From the NCBI GenBank assembly GCA_905221605.1, contig CAJNDS010002161.1, positions 180,763 through 244,762 on the forward strand: 64,000 bases of DNA, in the 5' to 3' direction. This document shows positions 39,978 to 50,082 of the stretch, piece after piece (position 1 is the first letter of the stretch; the number at the start of each line of letters is the position of its first letter). The notes beneath the pieces are model-generated. The model searched no databases, was not told the origin of the DNA, and saw nothing but the letters and a program-made list of their open reading frames with translations. The DNA is from Symbiodinium natans. Lineage: Eukaryota; Sar; Dinophyceae; Suessiales; Symbiodiniaceae. A program made the position numbers and the translations under genes.

Positions 39978-40079
39978 CATCTTGAGCTCCCAAAAATGGT
40001 CCAGGACGGCCCCGGCCAGCTGGCCCTCGACCCAAGGATCGGAGGCCACGAGGCCGACGCAGATGCGTCCATCTTGCAC
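39978..40079 (-). CDS. Candidate upstream exon of the TPR-methyltransferase gene
   Basis: 34 codons, starting VQDGRICVGLVASDPWVEGQ and ending FWELKM before GTGTCT. Phase 0 at both ends; it would join to VKGSVILEV at 39296 in frame. It does not fit the myosin sequence. No domain recognised. Confidence 0.5.
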
Positions 40080-40452
40080 CTCAACACCTTATGTGGGCCT
40101 TGAGGGGGTTTAGGGTTGAGGGTTTAGGGTTTAGGGTGTAGGGTTTAGGGTTTAGGGTTTAGGGTTATCGGTCTCAGGGGCTTAGTGCCTCTGACGAGAA
40201 GAGTGCTTCCTAAGATCTCTTAAGACTCTAAGCCCAGGGAAGATACACAAAAGGTCCCAAAGGTACTACCCAGACCAATACTCCCTTTAGAACCTTAAAA
40301 AAAACCTAATATGTTTAACATCCTCTTGGGTTTTATATAAACAAGAATATGAAATAATTCCCAAGGGGGATATAGAGACACGTACATCGCTGGCCCGAGT
40401 GTCACTCCCGACTTGCCAGCTGGCAATAAAAGCGGTATCCCGGTCAACAAAA
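40080..40452. other. Intron 17, TTTAGGG run and unassigned sequence
   Basis: TTTAGGG-like run at 40107-40170, then AT-richer sequence without recognisable features. Confidence 0.6.
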
Positions 40453-40563
40453 CCTTGGGGACGAGATGAACCCTAAAACGGTTTAGGGTTCATATACCTT
40501 ACTAGGAGTTAAAGTACTATGGGTTCTATGGCCTCAATTTTAGGGTTCATTTCGTCCCCAAGG
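40453..40563. mobile_element. 111-bp TIR element with telomere motif in its TIR
   Basis: 26-bp terminal inverted repeats with one mismatch, starting CCTTGGGGACGAGATGAACC and running on into CTAAAA, so the CCCTAAA motif is inside the TIR. Confidence 0.85.
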
Positions 40564-41786
40564 AACTGAGGGTGTCCGCAACGCGCTCCATAGCCAGCCT
40601 CTTCGTCTTTCCCACAGCCCGTGCTTGCGGTCGCACCAAAATAGATCCGAGCCTGGGATGAAGGCGTCCTATGGCCATCCTGCTTGACATGCTCTTTGCC
40701 GAGGCGTGCAAGCTCCCGGGCCTAGGCCCAAGCCCGCGCGGAAAACATACGCTGTGTCCGGCACTCGCCAGAGTCACTGCAATCGCAGCTGGCTTCCACA
40801 GATGCGGCCAGTGCAGCCGGGCAAAAGCCAACCTAGCCCGTGTGACCATGATCGCTTGCTCGCGAGGCTTCAAGCGCTGGCTAAGGGGCTCTCAGGTTCA
40901 ACTCATGTGCTCGAAGTTCACGGACAGTAGAAGCAGATCTGGATATACCCCCCTCCCTCTGAAACCCGGATGAAGGAGGCTAAACATTATTGCTCCTACG
41001 AAACTAGGCAGCCCAAAAAGTTGGAAGTTCAACTATTGGCTGAGTAAGACCATGGTCCGAGCCACGAGCCCCAACACTCCCAAAGCCCTAAGCCCCAGAA
41101 CACTCCACCTTTGAGACTACCCCCCCCCCCCCCCAAAAAAAAAAAAAAAAAAAAAACCTAAAAACTAAAAACCCTAAACCCTAAACCCAACTTGAAGGGT
41201 GCAGAGTAGTTTAGGGCTTCGGGCTTTGGGCTTCCCTCAGAAATCCCCAAGAATATGGAGGTCCCTGTAAGCACGTACCACGCAGGCCGCCCCAGAAGCC
41301 CTAAAACCCAACAGCTCGAAACCCTACATCCCTCAAACCCCCAAACCTTGAAAGGACCCCAAACCCTAAACCCTGGAAAGACCCTAAAGCCCTACTCCCT
41401 CAACCCCCAATGTCCAGGCTGGACTCATGGACTCAAAACTACTTGGGGTTGGGTTCACGGTGTGCCTAGAATCCTACCAGGGTTCGGGTTCATGGTTTTT
41501 AGGGTTCAGGGTTTAGGGTTTGGGGTTTAGGGTTTTCGGGTTTAGGGTTCATTCGGGTTCCGGGCTGAGGGTTGAGGGTTTAGGGTTGCCAGAACCCGAA
41601 CACCTCTTTCGCTGAGGCGTTCGCCAACAAAACCTTAGGCCACAGACCTTTGCCTTCAAAAAGCCATCATCCCCGAAACCCTCAACCCCAAGACCCTAGA
41701 CCCTAGACCCTAGACCCTAAACCCTAAACCCTAAACCCTAAACCCTAAAGCGCAAACAGCACATCTTCACTTCGCCACCTTTGGGC
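40564..41786. other. Intron 17, upstream part
   Basis: A 400-bp non-repetitive block (40564-40970) with open frames on both strands but no known motif, a C-run/A-run at 41122-41156, degenerate telomere-like DNA, CCCTAAA at 41700-41752. Confidence 0.55.
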
Positions 41787-41848
41787 AGGGCCAGATCTTG
41801 GATCTCGGGGGGCATGTCGGCACGGCACGCGCGGAAGAAGGCCAGCAC
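41787..41848 (-). CDS. Myosin exon 17
   Basis: Reads VLAFFRACRADMPPEIQDLA, in frame after HIFYQ. GC donor opens the 4.9-kb intron that holds another gene. Confidence 0.85.
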
Positions 41849-41889
41849 CTGCTTCTTAGGGCAGTTACGTGGTCCCTTCAAACGGGCCC

Positions 41890-41975
41890 CTAAAAAAGGG
41901 GACCCCTTATATACCCCTTATATACCCCTTATATACCCCATATATACCCCTTATATACCCCTTATATACCCTATA
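41890..41975 (+). repeat. CCCCTTATATA 13-bp minisatellite
   Basis: About six copies of CCCCTTATATA-type units beside exon 17. Confidence 0.9.
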
Positions 41976-42711
41976 CAACCCAAGTTGTGCATCAGAAACC
42001 TTTGAAGGAGGTAAGGAAGACCATGTTCAGGGACCATGAAACTACGCTAAGACTGCTTCATTCATGGGCCTCAAGTGGGTTAATATGGAGTCTAGGGGAC
42101 GAGGCTTGACAGGCAAGGGGGTGGAGGGGTTTAGGGTTCAGGGTGTAGGGGATTAGGGTTTAGGGCTTAGGCTTAACGTGCAGACGTGAGCCTGACATAT
42201 TACTTCCGTATCGTTGTTGGGGGCAGCGGCCGAAAACGCTCAACAGAAGGAACACCTCTCGCGTCAAATGCCCGACACTTTCGGGTGCTTGAGGAGTGTT
42301 CAGGGCTTAGGGTGCTTAGAGTACTTTGGGGTACTTGGGATACTTGTGATACTTGTAGGGTACTGGGCTTAAGAGCTGGTGGGGCTTTGGGAACCGGGTC
42401 GGAGTCTTACGTTGTACGCAGGGCCCAGATCCTCACTCAGATTCTGGCTTTGGGAAGAGCAACTCGGCTAGACTCTTGCATGTTGCATGATGAGGCACGT
42501 CCTCATGAAGCAGCTGTCTGAGTGCGTGACTGAGGCAGCTCAGGAGGCTCGTTCATGCCGGAAACCATGTCAGGCGTGGGGATTGACCCAAAGATTTTGT
42601 CTGGATAGCCCTTTTTGAGATCAAGGTTAGCTACTGTCCCCTCCTGCCCCCGCAACCAAACAAAAATGCGCAGAAAGGGCCCCAAAAAGCCGACAGAAAC
42701 GAGGGGAGCGC
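41976..42711. other. Intron 16
   Basis: Short TTTAGGG-like stretch at 42130-42170, CTTGGGATA-like repeats at 42310-42370, and otherwise non-repetitive DNA with a minus-strand open block (42540-42685) that is not required for the myosin frame. Confidence 0.5.
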
Positions 42712-42764
42712 CTGGTAGAAGATGTGGAAGTTTCGCTCCCCCTGCTGAGAGCCCACGACCCGCA
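42712..42764 (-). CDS. Myosin exon 16
   Basis: Reads RVVGSQQGERNFHIFYQ, the conserved RVV…GERNFHIFYQ block. GC donor. The start could be five bases further upstream. Confidence 0.92.
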
Positions 42765-42801
42765 CTTTCCTGGGGCAGTTGGGGGGGTAAGAAGGGGGGG
42801 A

Positions 42802-42873
42802 AACCCCTAAACCCTAAACCCTAAACCCTAAACCCTAAACCCTAAACCCTAAACCCTAAACCCTAAACCCAAA
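42802..42873 (+). repeat. CCCTAAA array
   Basis: About 10 units in intron 15. Confidence 0.97.
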
Positions 42874-43473
42874 CGTTGATTCGAAAACCTGAACATTGAA
42901 CCCAGACCCTGCCAGACCCTGTGCTCGATGTCCCACGAGGCCCTCAAGCCTAGACCGAAAAAACCTACCAGGATGGTCTATTCGGCCCTATAATCCCCAG
43001 AATCAACCCTATAAAGGGCCTTGTTAAGAAGTTATAGGGTATAATAGCCCGTCCTGGTAAACCTCCGCAAAAGGAAGAAAGCTCTGCGGAACGACCGTTC
43101 AAGCGCTGAACATCGCACTTTCTTCCCCTGCCCTGAATCTTGCAGCCAATGATGTTCAATGGGCTTGAGGGTGTTTAGGGGTGCCCTTAACCCTGAACCC
43201 TAAACACAAAACCTGCCAACCTTAACTCCTAGAACCCTCGACTCGGCTCTGTTAGCCGTATTCAACCTCACATCCCCAATCCCTGAACCCCATAAACCCT
43301 CTAGACCCTACGAACCCCGTACGCGCCAGAAGCCCCATAGGCCCTAAACCCTAAACCCTGAACCCTAAACCCGAAACCCCAATTAAACCCTAAACTAGCC
43401 CTAAACCCGAAACCCTAAACCCGAAACCCGAGCCCTAAACCCTAAACCCTAAACCCTGAATCTTCACCGAAGC
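42874..43473. other. Intron 15 remainder
   Basis: About 300 bp unassigned, then degenerate CCCTAAA/CCCGAAA repeats up to exon 15. Confidence 0.6.
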
Positions 43474-43527
43474 AGAGGGACTCCAGGAGGTAGCAGTGCG
43501 TCTGCGCCGCCGCCAGGCGCGGGGTCG
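43474..43527 (-). CDS. Myosin exon 15
   Basis: Reads TPRLAAAQTHCYLLESL; YLLE is the conserved strand after switch I. The 3' boundary is tentative. Confidence 0.8.
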
Positions 43528-43559
43528 CTTCATGGGGGCCATGGTGGGCTGGGCCTGGC

Positions 43560-44290
43560 TTTGTAGGGTTTGGGTTTAGGGCTAGGGTTTAGGGTTTAGG
43601 GTTTAGGGCTAGGGTTTAGGGTTTAGGGTTTAGGGCTGAGGGTTTAGGGTTTGGGGTGTAGGGTGTAGGGTTTAGGGCGGCCTATGAGGCATACGGCGCT
43701 TATGGGGTGCGTAAGGTCCACAGGGTTTGTAGGGTTTATGGGGTTGCTAGGGTTCTAGAGGGTCAGAGGGTTTGTAGGATTTGTAGGGCTTATTGTAGGG
43801 TCTAGAGGGTTTATAGCATAGGGCTTTACGGCTTACAGGTTTTACAGGGGGTTTACAGGGTTTAGGGTTTAGGGTTTAGGGTTTAGGGTTTTAGGTGTAC
43901 AGGGTTTATAGGGTTTGTGGGGTTTTGCAGGGTTTTTGTAGGGCAGGGGCTCAGAGCTCTAGTTTCCGAACCCCGAAACCCCTAAAAAGTGGTAGGTATC
44001 TAGGGGCTGAGGGTTTATAGGGTTTAGAGGGTTTTTGTAGGGTTTTTGTAGGGTTTATAGGGTTTATAGGGTTTATAGGGTTTATGGGGTTTATAGGGTT
44101 TATAGGGTTTAGAGGGTTTCTAGGGTTTATAGGGCTTTAGGGTTTATAGGGTTTATAGGGTTTATAGGGGTTATAGGGTTTATAGGGTATAGGGTTTATA
44201 GGGTGTATAGGGTGTATAGGGTTTATAGGGTTTATAGGGTTTGTAGGGTTTGTAGGGTTTGTAGGGTTTGTAGGGTTTAGGGTTTAGGGG
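43560..44290 (+). repeat. TTTAGGG and 9-bp TTTATAGGG variant arrays
   Basis: TTTAGGG near 43570-43680 grades into TTTATAGGG, TTTGTAGGG and related 9-bp units, densest at 44030-44280. A local expansion of a mutated telomere-like unit. Confidence 0.95.
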
Positions 44291-44456
44291 TTTCGGGTTT
44301 TGAGGGTTGAGATGGTTAGGGCTTTTGTGTTTGCTTTTGGGAGATGCATTGGACAGGATGACAGCCATAAAACCCTCAAGTACCAAACTATAGACCCTAC
44401 ACCCATAACCATTAACCTGGACTCAACCCTGTACACACCAGACGGGTCCGGGCAGC

Positions 44457-44529
44457 CGAACTGCAGCTCTGTGAACTTCCCAAAGCGCGAGGAGTTGTCG
44501 TTCCGCAGGGTCTTGGCATTGCCGAAGGC
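44457..44529 (-). CDS. Myosin exon 14, switch I
   Basis: Reads [19 protein letters not shown] then [15 protein letters not shown] is the diagnostic switch I of myosin motors. GC donor. Confidence 0.97.
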
Positions 44530-45005
44530 CTGGTTGAGGGTTTATTGGGTTTATGGGGCTTAGGGCACTTGAGGTTTTTAGGGTTTTAAGGTTGCTTTTG
44601 GGATTTATGGGGCTTATAGGGTTTAGGGGGTTTAAAGGGTTTATAGGGTTTACGGTTTAGGTTGGGGTGTAGCTTGGGCTCTGCAAGCCCAGCTGAAACT
44701 CTGACCCATGAAGCAAGTTAACCCTAAACCCTAAAACCATAAAACTAGACCCTAAACCCTGTAAAAATCATTAAGAAGATGGATTTCACATGCTTATTGC
44801 GTCATATGATACTAAAAAATCATATACCCTAAACCCTAAATCCTAAACCCTAAACCCTAAACCCTGAACCGCTGGTTTCAGCCGGGTTTAGAAGGCCCGG
44901 GCTGGTGGGTTTAGGGGCCTTAGGGGGACTCGGGTTTCAGGGGGTTCAGGTTTTTGTGATACAGGTTTAGGCTGACACTTGCCAACCTCTACAGAAGCCC
45001 TACAA

Positions 45006-45150
45006 AACCCGAAACCTTAGAAGCCCTAAACCCTAAACCCTAAACCCTAAACCCTAGACCCTAGACCCTAAACCCTAAACCCTAAACCCTAAACCCTAAA
45101 CCCTAAACCCTAAACCTTAAACCCTAACCCTGAACCCAAAACCCTAAACC
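45006..45150 (+). repeat. CCCTAAA array
   Basis: Ends a few bases before exon 13. Confidence 0.97.
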
Positions 45151-45162
45151 CCACCCTGGTGC

Positions 45163-45189
45163 CTCCAGAAGCGGGATAGACTCGAGCAC
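45163..45189 (-). CDS. Myosin exon 13
   Basis: 27-bp exon VLESIPLLE. It bridges VERQ to AFGNAKT exactly where myosins have VLESNPLLE. Confidence 0.88.
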
Positions 45190-45480
45190 CTCCAGCGTAC
45201 CAGGATCACGGGCTGAGGGGGGTTTAGGGTTTAGGGTTTAGGGTTTAGGATTTAGGGTTTGGGGTTTGGGGTTTAGGATTTAGGGTTTGGGGTTTAGGGT
45301 TTAGGGTTTAGGACTTACGGGGCGTGGGGCTGGGGCTTCCGAAAATTCCAGGGGCTACAAGCGACTGTTGGGGTGGTCTTTGTGCTTTGGGCCAGATATT
45401 CGCAACCCTAAACCCTAAACCCCAAACCTCAAACCCTAAACCCTAAACCCTAAACCCCAAACCCTAAACCCTAAACCCTA
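45190..45480. repeat. Intron 12: TTTAGGG then CCCTAAA
   Basis: TTTAGGG/TTTGGGG at 45221-45315 and CCCTAAA at 45404-45480, opposite orientations at the two ends of one short intron. Confidence 0.95.
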
Positions 45481-45515
45481 CATGACGTCTTCTGCTGGTA
45501 GAGAGAGGCTTCCGC

Positions 45516-45588
45516 CTGGCGCTCCACCACGGACAGCGCGGCCTCAGAGCCTCCAGAGCCAGCGAGGGCCAGGTAGCGCATCACGAAC
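45516..45588 (-). CDS. Myosin exon 12
   Basis: Reads FVMRYLALAGSGGSEAALSV then VERQ, the helix after the P-loop (K-FVMRYLA). GC donor. Confidence 0.94.
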
Positions 45589-45619
45589 CTGGGCTTGGGA
45601 CCCCTAAGCTCATGTTTTG

Positions 45620-45920
45620 GTTTAGGGTTTAGGGTTTAGGGTTTAGGGTTTAGGGTTTAGGGTTTAGGGTTTAGGGTTTAGGGTTTAGGGTTTAGGGTTT
45701 AGGGTTTAGGGTTTAGGGTTTAGGGTTTAGGGTTTAGGGTTTAGGGTTTAGGGTTTAGGGTGTAGTGTTTAGGGTTTAGGGTTTAGGGTTTAGGGTTTAG
45801 GGTTTAGGGTTTAGGGTTTAGGGTTTAGGGTTTAGGGTTTAGGGTTTAGGGTTTAGGGTTTAGGGTTTAGGGTTTGGGGTTTGGGGTTTGGGGTTTAGGG
45901 TTTATAGGGTTTAGGGTTGA
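45620..45920 (+). repeat. Longest TTTAGGG array
   Basis: About 40 nearly perfect units, the longest in the window, on the acceptor side of intron 11. Confidence 0.99.
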
Positions 45921-46164
45921 GGGTTGAGGGTTGAGGGTCTAGGGTTTAGGGATATCCTAAACCCTAAAGCCCAACAAGCTTGGGGGGGAGGTTTCGGGTT
46001 TAGGGTGAGGGGTGGGGGTTGGATAGCTTTGCTTGCTTCAGATGAGCTTAGGACTATTGTCCCTGTAGGGACTCAAATGCGAAGGCTACTGGTATGGGGC
46101 CTTCCAAAATCGACACAGGGCCTCGGCTTTCGTACCCCGACGATGTGGCGATCTGATCTCATGG

Positions 46165-46313
46165 GCTCCCCTACTACCCCCCTCTATACTAACCCTCCCC
46201 TAGGTTCCCCCTAGAAATAAGGCTATTCAGGGGTCATTAAGCCTCATTAAGGGTTATTTAAGGGGGGAACCTAGGGGGGGGGGAGTAAAAGAGGGGGCGG
46301 AACGTAGTAGGGA
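46165..46313. mobile_element. 149-bp imperfect TIR/foldback element
   Basis: Outer CCCTACTAC and inner CCTAGGTTCCCCC are repeated in inverted order at the other end; imperfect arms of about 45 bp. Confidence 0.65.
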
Positions 46314-47107
46314 AACCTTGATGACCAGCAACAGGATCCCCCTAAACCCAAGAAGTCAGAATCTGAGAAAACAACACCTAAAACATGTGTCAATCAACCC
46401 CGAACAAAAAAGCGTTCTGGAGATCAGAGTTTGGGGTTCAAGAATCCGGGTTTAGGGATTAGGGTTTAGGATTTTTTGGGTTTAGGGTTCAGGGTTTAGT
46501 GGCCAAACACAAAGCCAGATCAAACACTGAAACCACAGAGTACTTGCAGACCTTTACCAAGCTGCAACCTGACCATCCCGTAGCCCTGAAGGCTTAGGGT
46601 TTAGGGTTTAGGGTTTAGGGTTTAGGGTTCAGGGTTCAGGGTTTAGGGGGGGTTAGGGGTTAGGGTTTAGGGTTTAAGCTTAAACCCTAAGCCACTGAAC
46701 TGGGATCCCAACGTCCATATTCTCACACTACAATCTCACGCGTTACGCCCCAGACCCTGAAACCGTAAATCCAGCACCCGGACTACTACACAAGCATAGG
46801 CCCTAAAACCCTAAACCCTAAACCCTAAGCCCTAAACCCTAAGCCCGAAGCCCTAAGCCCTAAGTCCTCAAACCCAGGAAGTCTGAAGCCCTGAACCTCA
46901 AGCCACAAGCCAAGCCAAGACTCAAGCCAGTTCAGGTTTGCAGCGTTTAGAATTAAACCCTAAACCCTAAACCCTAAACCCTAAGACCCTCAGACCCTCA
47001 GACCCTCAGACCCTAAGACCCTCAGACCCTAAGACCCTAAGACCCTCAGACCCTCAGACCCTAAGACCCTAAGACCCTTAACACCAAACCAACTTGCGAC
47101 TGGTAGC
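46314..47107. repeat. Intron 11 remainder
   Basis: Degenerate TTTAGGG and CCCTAAA runs and an AGACCCTC/AGACCCTA array (46978-47080). No exon found. Confidence 0.75.
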
Positions 47108-47155
47108 TTCGTGGTCTCCGTCTTGCCGGACCCGCTCTCCCCAGAGACGAGGATC
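47108..47155 (-). CDS. Myosin exon 11, P-loop
   Basis: Reads ILVSGESGSGKTETT, the Walker A nucleotide-binding loop (GESGxGKT) of myosin. GC donor, AG|G acceptor. Confidence 0.97.
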
Positions 47156-47901
47156 CTCAAAGGGTCTTTTCTCTTATTAGGGCTTAGGGTTTAGGGTTTA
47201 GGGTGTAGGGTTTAGGGTTTAGGGTTTAGGGTTTAGGGTTTAGGGCTTAGGGCTTAGGTTTTACGCATCCTAAACCCGAACGTCGAATGGTTTGGGGTCT
47301 GGGGCTTCGAGACTCATCCGTTTACTCATTCACTTATTCTATTCCCGCGAGTACTTTATTACCTTCATTCGCGGGGTAAACGAGAACCTGACGAATAAGG
47401 TCTTAAATTGTGCACTCATGCATTCTATACGCCCTTGACATTGAGGCTTTCTTGACACTCCTTTTCCCCCTTCATCCCTGGGCCCGCTTCTAATGTCAAG
47501 AGCACACACACACACTGTTATTACACCAATCATTCATTCAATACACCATAACCCCTGATGATAATATTATAGTGAGCTTGCGAACGCCCGTGAATTTTGT
47601 ATTACTAATGAAATCTCATTTACAATCATATCTTTGTCCTTTGATCTTGGGTTTTTTTTGGCGTGACAAGATGGGAACATGAGGGTCTCGGGATGCCCAG
47701 TAAACTTCACACCCTGAACCCTTATAACCCCCCCCCGAAATCCTTAACCTTCAGTCCAACACTCTAAACTCAAGCGTGAATCCCAAACCCCAAACCCCAA
47801 ACACCAAACCCTAAACCCCGAACCCTACAACCCAAAACCCCAAAACCCTAAACCCTAAAACCCTACCTAAATCCTGAACCTGAGGGCACCGGTGGCCCAG
47901 C
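47156..47901. other. Intron 10
   Basis: TTTAGGG at 47186-47250, about 400 bp of AT-richer non-repetitive sequence, then degenerate CCCAAACC repeats. Confidence 0.6.
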
Positions 47902-47942
47902 GACGTCTGCGGGGCGCCGGTGGTCTTGATAAACTGGTAGGC
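47902..47942 (-). CDS. Myosin exon 10
   Basis: Reads AYQFIKTTGAPQT plus two bases of Ser, leading into the P-loop exon as QTSILVSGESG. GC donor. Confidence 0.9.
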
Positions 47943-48142
47943 CTGACTGCAGTCACACGACGCCCCTGTATCCCGTACTGCTAAAGCGCTAAATCTACCC
48001 TAAACCCTAAACCCTAAAACGACGAACCGTAACACCCTTGTCTCCTGTGACTCTGGGCCCTGATTACCCGCTTCTTCAACCTTTTTCCACAAAGACCCAA
48101 AACCTTAGAGGTTTCTGGAGGGCGCACATCTCATTTCTGGGG

Positions 48143-48430
48143 GCTAGCAGCCAGCAGCTAGCTAGCAGCTAGCAGCTAGCAGCTAGCAGCTAGCTAGTAG
48201 CAGCTAGCTAGTAGCAGCTAGCTAATAGCAGCTAGCTAGTAGCAGCTAGCAGCTAGCTAGTAGCAGCTAGCAGCTAGCAGCTAGCAGCTCGCAGCTAACA
48301 GCTAGCAGCTAGAAGCCAGCAGCCCGCTGGCAGTAGCAGCGAGCAGCCAGCAGCCAGCAGCTAGCAGGTCGAAGCAAGCAGGTAGGTAGCAGCTAGCAGC
48401 TAGCAGGTAGCAGCAGCTAGCAGGTGGTAG
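48143..48430 (+). repeat. AGCTAGC/TAGCAGC minisatellite
   Basis: About 290 bp of overlapping AGCTAGCAGCTAGC-type units, rich in NheI-like palindromes; not telomere-like. Confidence 0.95.
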
Positions 48431-48564
48431 ATTAGGGTTTAGGGTTTAGGGTAACTGCCAGCCGTACTTGAGGGGCATCAGAATGGATTCAGCGTTCGGG
48501 CTTGTTGGGTCTAGGGACTTACTTCATTAGAAAGGGGAATACGGGTAGCATATCTCGCAGCTAC

Positions 48565-48630
48565 GTAGGGAATTAAGGGAACACTGCTGGAAGTCATGTA
48601 GGGAATTAAGGGAACACTGCTGGAAGTCAT
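48565..48630 (+). repeat. 33-bp direct duplication
   Basis: Two perfect adjacent copies of a 33-bp unit starting GTAGGGAATTAAGGGAACAC. Confidence 0.95.
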
Positions 48631-48708
48631 ATTGGATCCTGTCTTGCAGAAGTCATTGCCAGTCTCAGAGTCCGCCGAAGGCTAAATACTTAGAGGGACT
48701 ATAACTAG

Positions 48709-48799
48709 TTCATGGTTGGGATCGTAGTAAAAGTTCTAATTCCTATTCCTTATTGGGCTTAAGTACCCTTAACAAAGTAAAATGTTAACCAACTATGAC
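48709..48799 (-). mobile_element. Second copy of the introner-like TIR element
   Basis: Homologous over its whole 91 bp to 38373-38464 (shared TTCCTTATTGGG and GTACCCTT cores and TCATGGTTGGG/CCAACTATGA ends). It lies in a myosin intron and lacks the terminal AG needed to be an intron itself. Confidence 0.85.
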
Positions 48800-48928
48800 C
48801 AAGATAAGGGCATTGATGGTGCTTGCTAGCGGCTGTTCGACGCAAGTCTAGCCGTGAAAGCCTGCAGGTCAGAAACCCATGCCCTAAACTTTCCTGGTTA
48901 GATCCTAAGCCCTGAGCCGGCAGACGGC

Positions 48929-48976
48929 CTGCCACGAGGTCCTGTAGACGTGTGGCGGCAAGCGCTCATCCGTATC
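48929..48976 (-). CDS. Myosin exon 9
   Basis: Reads DTDERLPPHVYRTSWQ; the LPPHVY motif is conserved in myosins. GC donor. Confidence 0.92.
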
Positions 48977-49250
48977 CTCGCGGGCTGAGTTTTGGCCAGC
49001 TGGAGCATGACCTACTTTGTGTAGGCTGCGGTTTCCGTAGCGGTCTACGGGGGTTTCCGAAATTGGGGTAAACCGTAAACCCTGAACCCTAAACCCTCAA
49101 CCCCCCCGCCCCAATACTGTTTTGGGGAAATGCAAATTGTGCGGAGGCATGTCCCGAGGTGACACGCAGGCCCGACCACGGTATCCGCCGCTTTAGTGTC
49201 TTGTTTTTGCACCCCCCAAAAACCCTAAACCGTAAACCCGATACCCTCTC

Positions 49251-49312
49251 CCCTAAACCCTAAACCCTAAACCCTAAACCCTAAACCCTAAACCCTAAAC
49301 CCTAAACCCCCC
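49251..49312 (+). repeat. CCCTAAA array
   Basis: About 8 units on the donor side of exon 8. Confidence 0.97.
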
Positions 49313-49332
49313 TCCCCCCTGTTCCAGGGCAC

Positions 49333-49437
49333 CTCGGTCAAGAGGAAGTGGTTCAGGGAGTGCGAGTCGTAGAGCCGAGGCAGCGATCGAAAGGGATTCA
49401 CGGCCAGCAGCACCGGGCCAGTGTTGGTGTAGATGAC
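49333..49437 (-). CDS. Myosin exon 8
   Basis: Starts VIYTNTGPVLLAVNPFRSLP, the IYT-G-xxx-AVNP signature before the P-loop; ends FLLTE with a GT donor. The largest exon (105 bp). Its 5' edge is duplicated 87 bp upstream. Confidence 0.93.
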
Positions 49438-49527
49438 CTGTTTAGGGTTTAGGGTTTAGGGTTTAGGGTTTAGGGTTTAGGGTTTAGGGCTGTGCAGTGG
49501 GGGGCCAGTGTTGGTGTAGATGACCTG
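49415..49527. repeat. 26-bp exon-edge duplication flanking a TTTAGGG block
   Basis: The 26 bases at 49415-49440 (start of exon 8 plus acceptor CAG) recur exactly at 49502-49527. The 61 bp between are TTTAGGG units and a short tail. Confidence 0.9.
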
Positions 49528-49540
49528 AGCTTTTTCTACC

Positions 49541-49682
49541 GGTTCTTGGTAGGGAGGTTCTGTACCCTATATCCCTCTGTGTACATGTATGTATGTATAT
49601 ATATATATATTTCTTAATGTTAGTAAATATGTACACCCTTTAGGGGATTGCATAGGGTACCTCTGATTAACCACAAAGAACC
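49541..49682. mobile_element. 142-bp imperfect TIR element
   Basis: Ends GGTTCTTGGTAGG and, inverted, GGTTCTTTGTGG, with a further matching GTACCCTAT inside; AT microsatellite core. Related by its ends to 28598-28681. Confidence 0.65.
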
Positions 49683-50017
49683 AGCCAGTTGGGGTGGGCT
49701 CTAGGGTCCAGTGCTTGCAGGAGTCACAGGTTCAGAGTTTACCAAACCTTATCCCTATAAACCCTCAACCCGAAACACCCTATGAACCCTGTGAACGCTA
49801 TTAACCCCAAAAACTCTATAAGCCCTATCAACCCTATAAACCCTGTGAACCCTACAACCCCCTATCAACCTTAATGACCATACCCCCCCCCCCCCCCCCC
49901 TTGAAACCCAAAACCGTGAACCCAAATGATTAAACCTCCAAACCCCAAAACCCGAAACCCAAAACCCTCCAAACCCTAAACCCTAAACCCCATAAACCCT
50001 AAACTCTTCCGAGTCAC

Positions 50018-50082
50018 ATCCCGGGCGAAGCGGCTCTCGATGGCGTGGAGCAACTCTGGCTCATTCAACAGAGACAGCAAGC
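50018..50082 (-). CDS. Myosin exon 7
   Basis: Reads LLSLLNEPELLHAIESRFAR, matching the conserved L-NEP-LL-x-RF motif. One of the few GT donors. Confidence 0.9.

Noticed and set aside
42503-42685. 60-codon minus-strand ORF (PDKIFGSIPTPDM) as a myosin exon
   Set aside because: Exon 16 already joins exon 17 in frame across it; probably intronic or an unrelated remnant.
48143-48430. CRISPR-like array
   Set aside because: Units are contiguous heptamer-like repeats with no spacers, in a eukaryotic genome.
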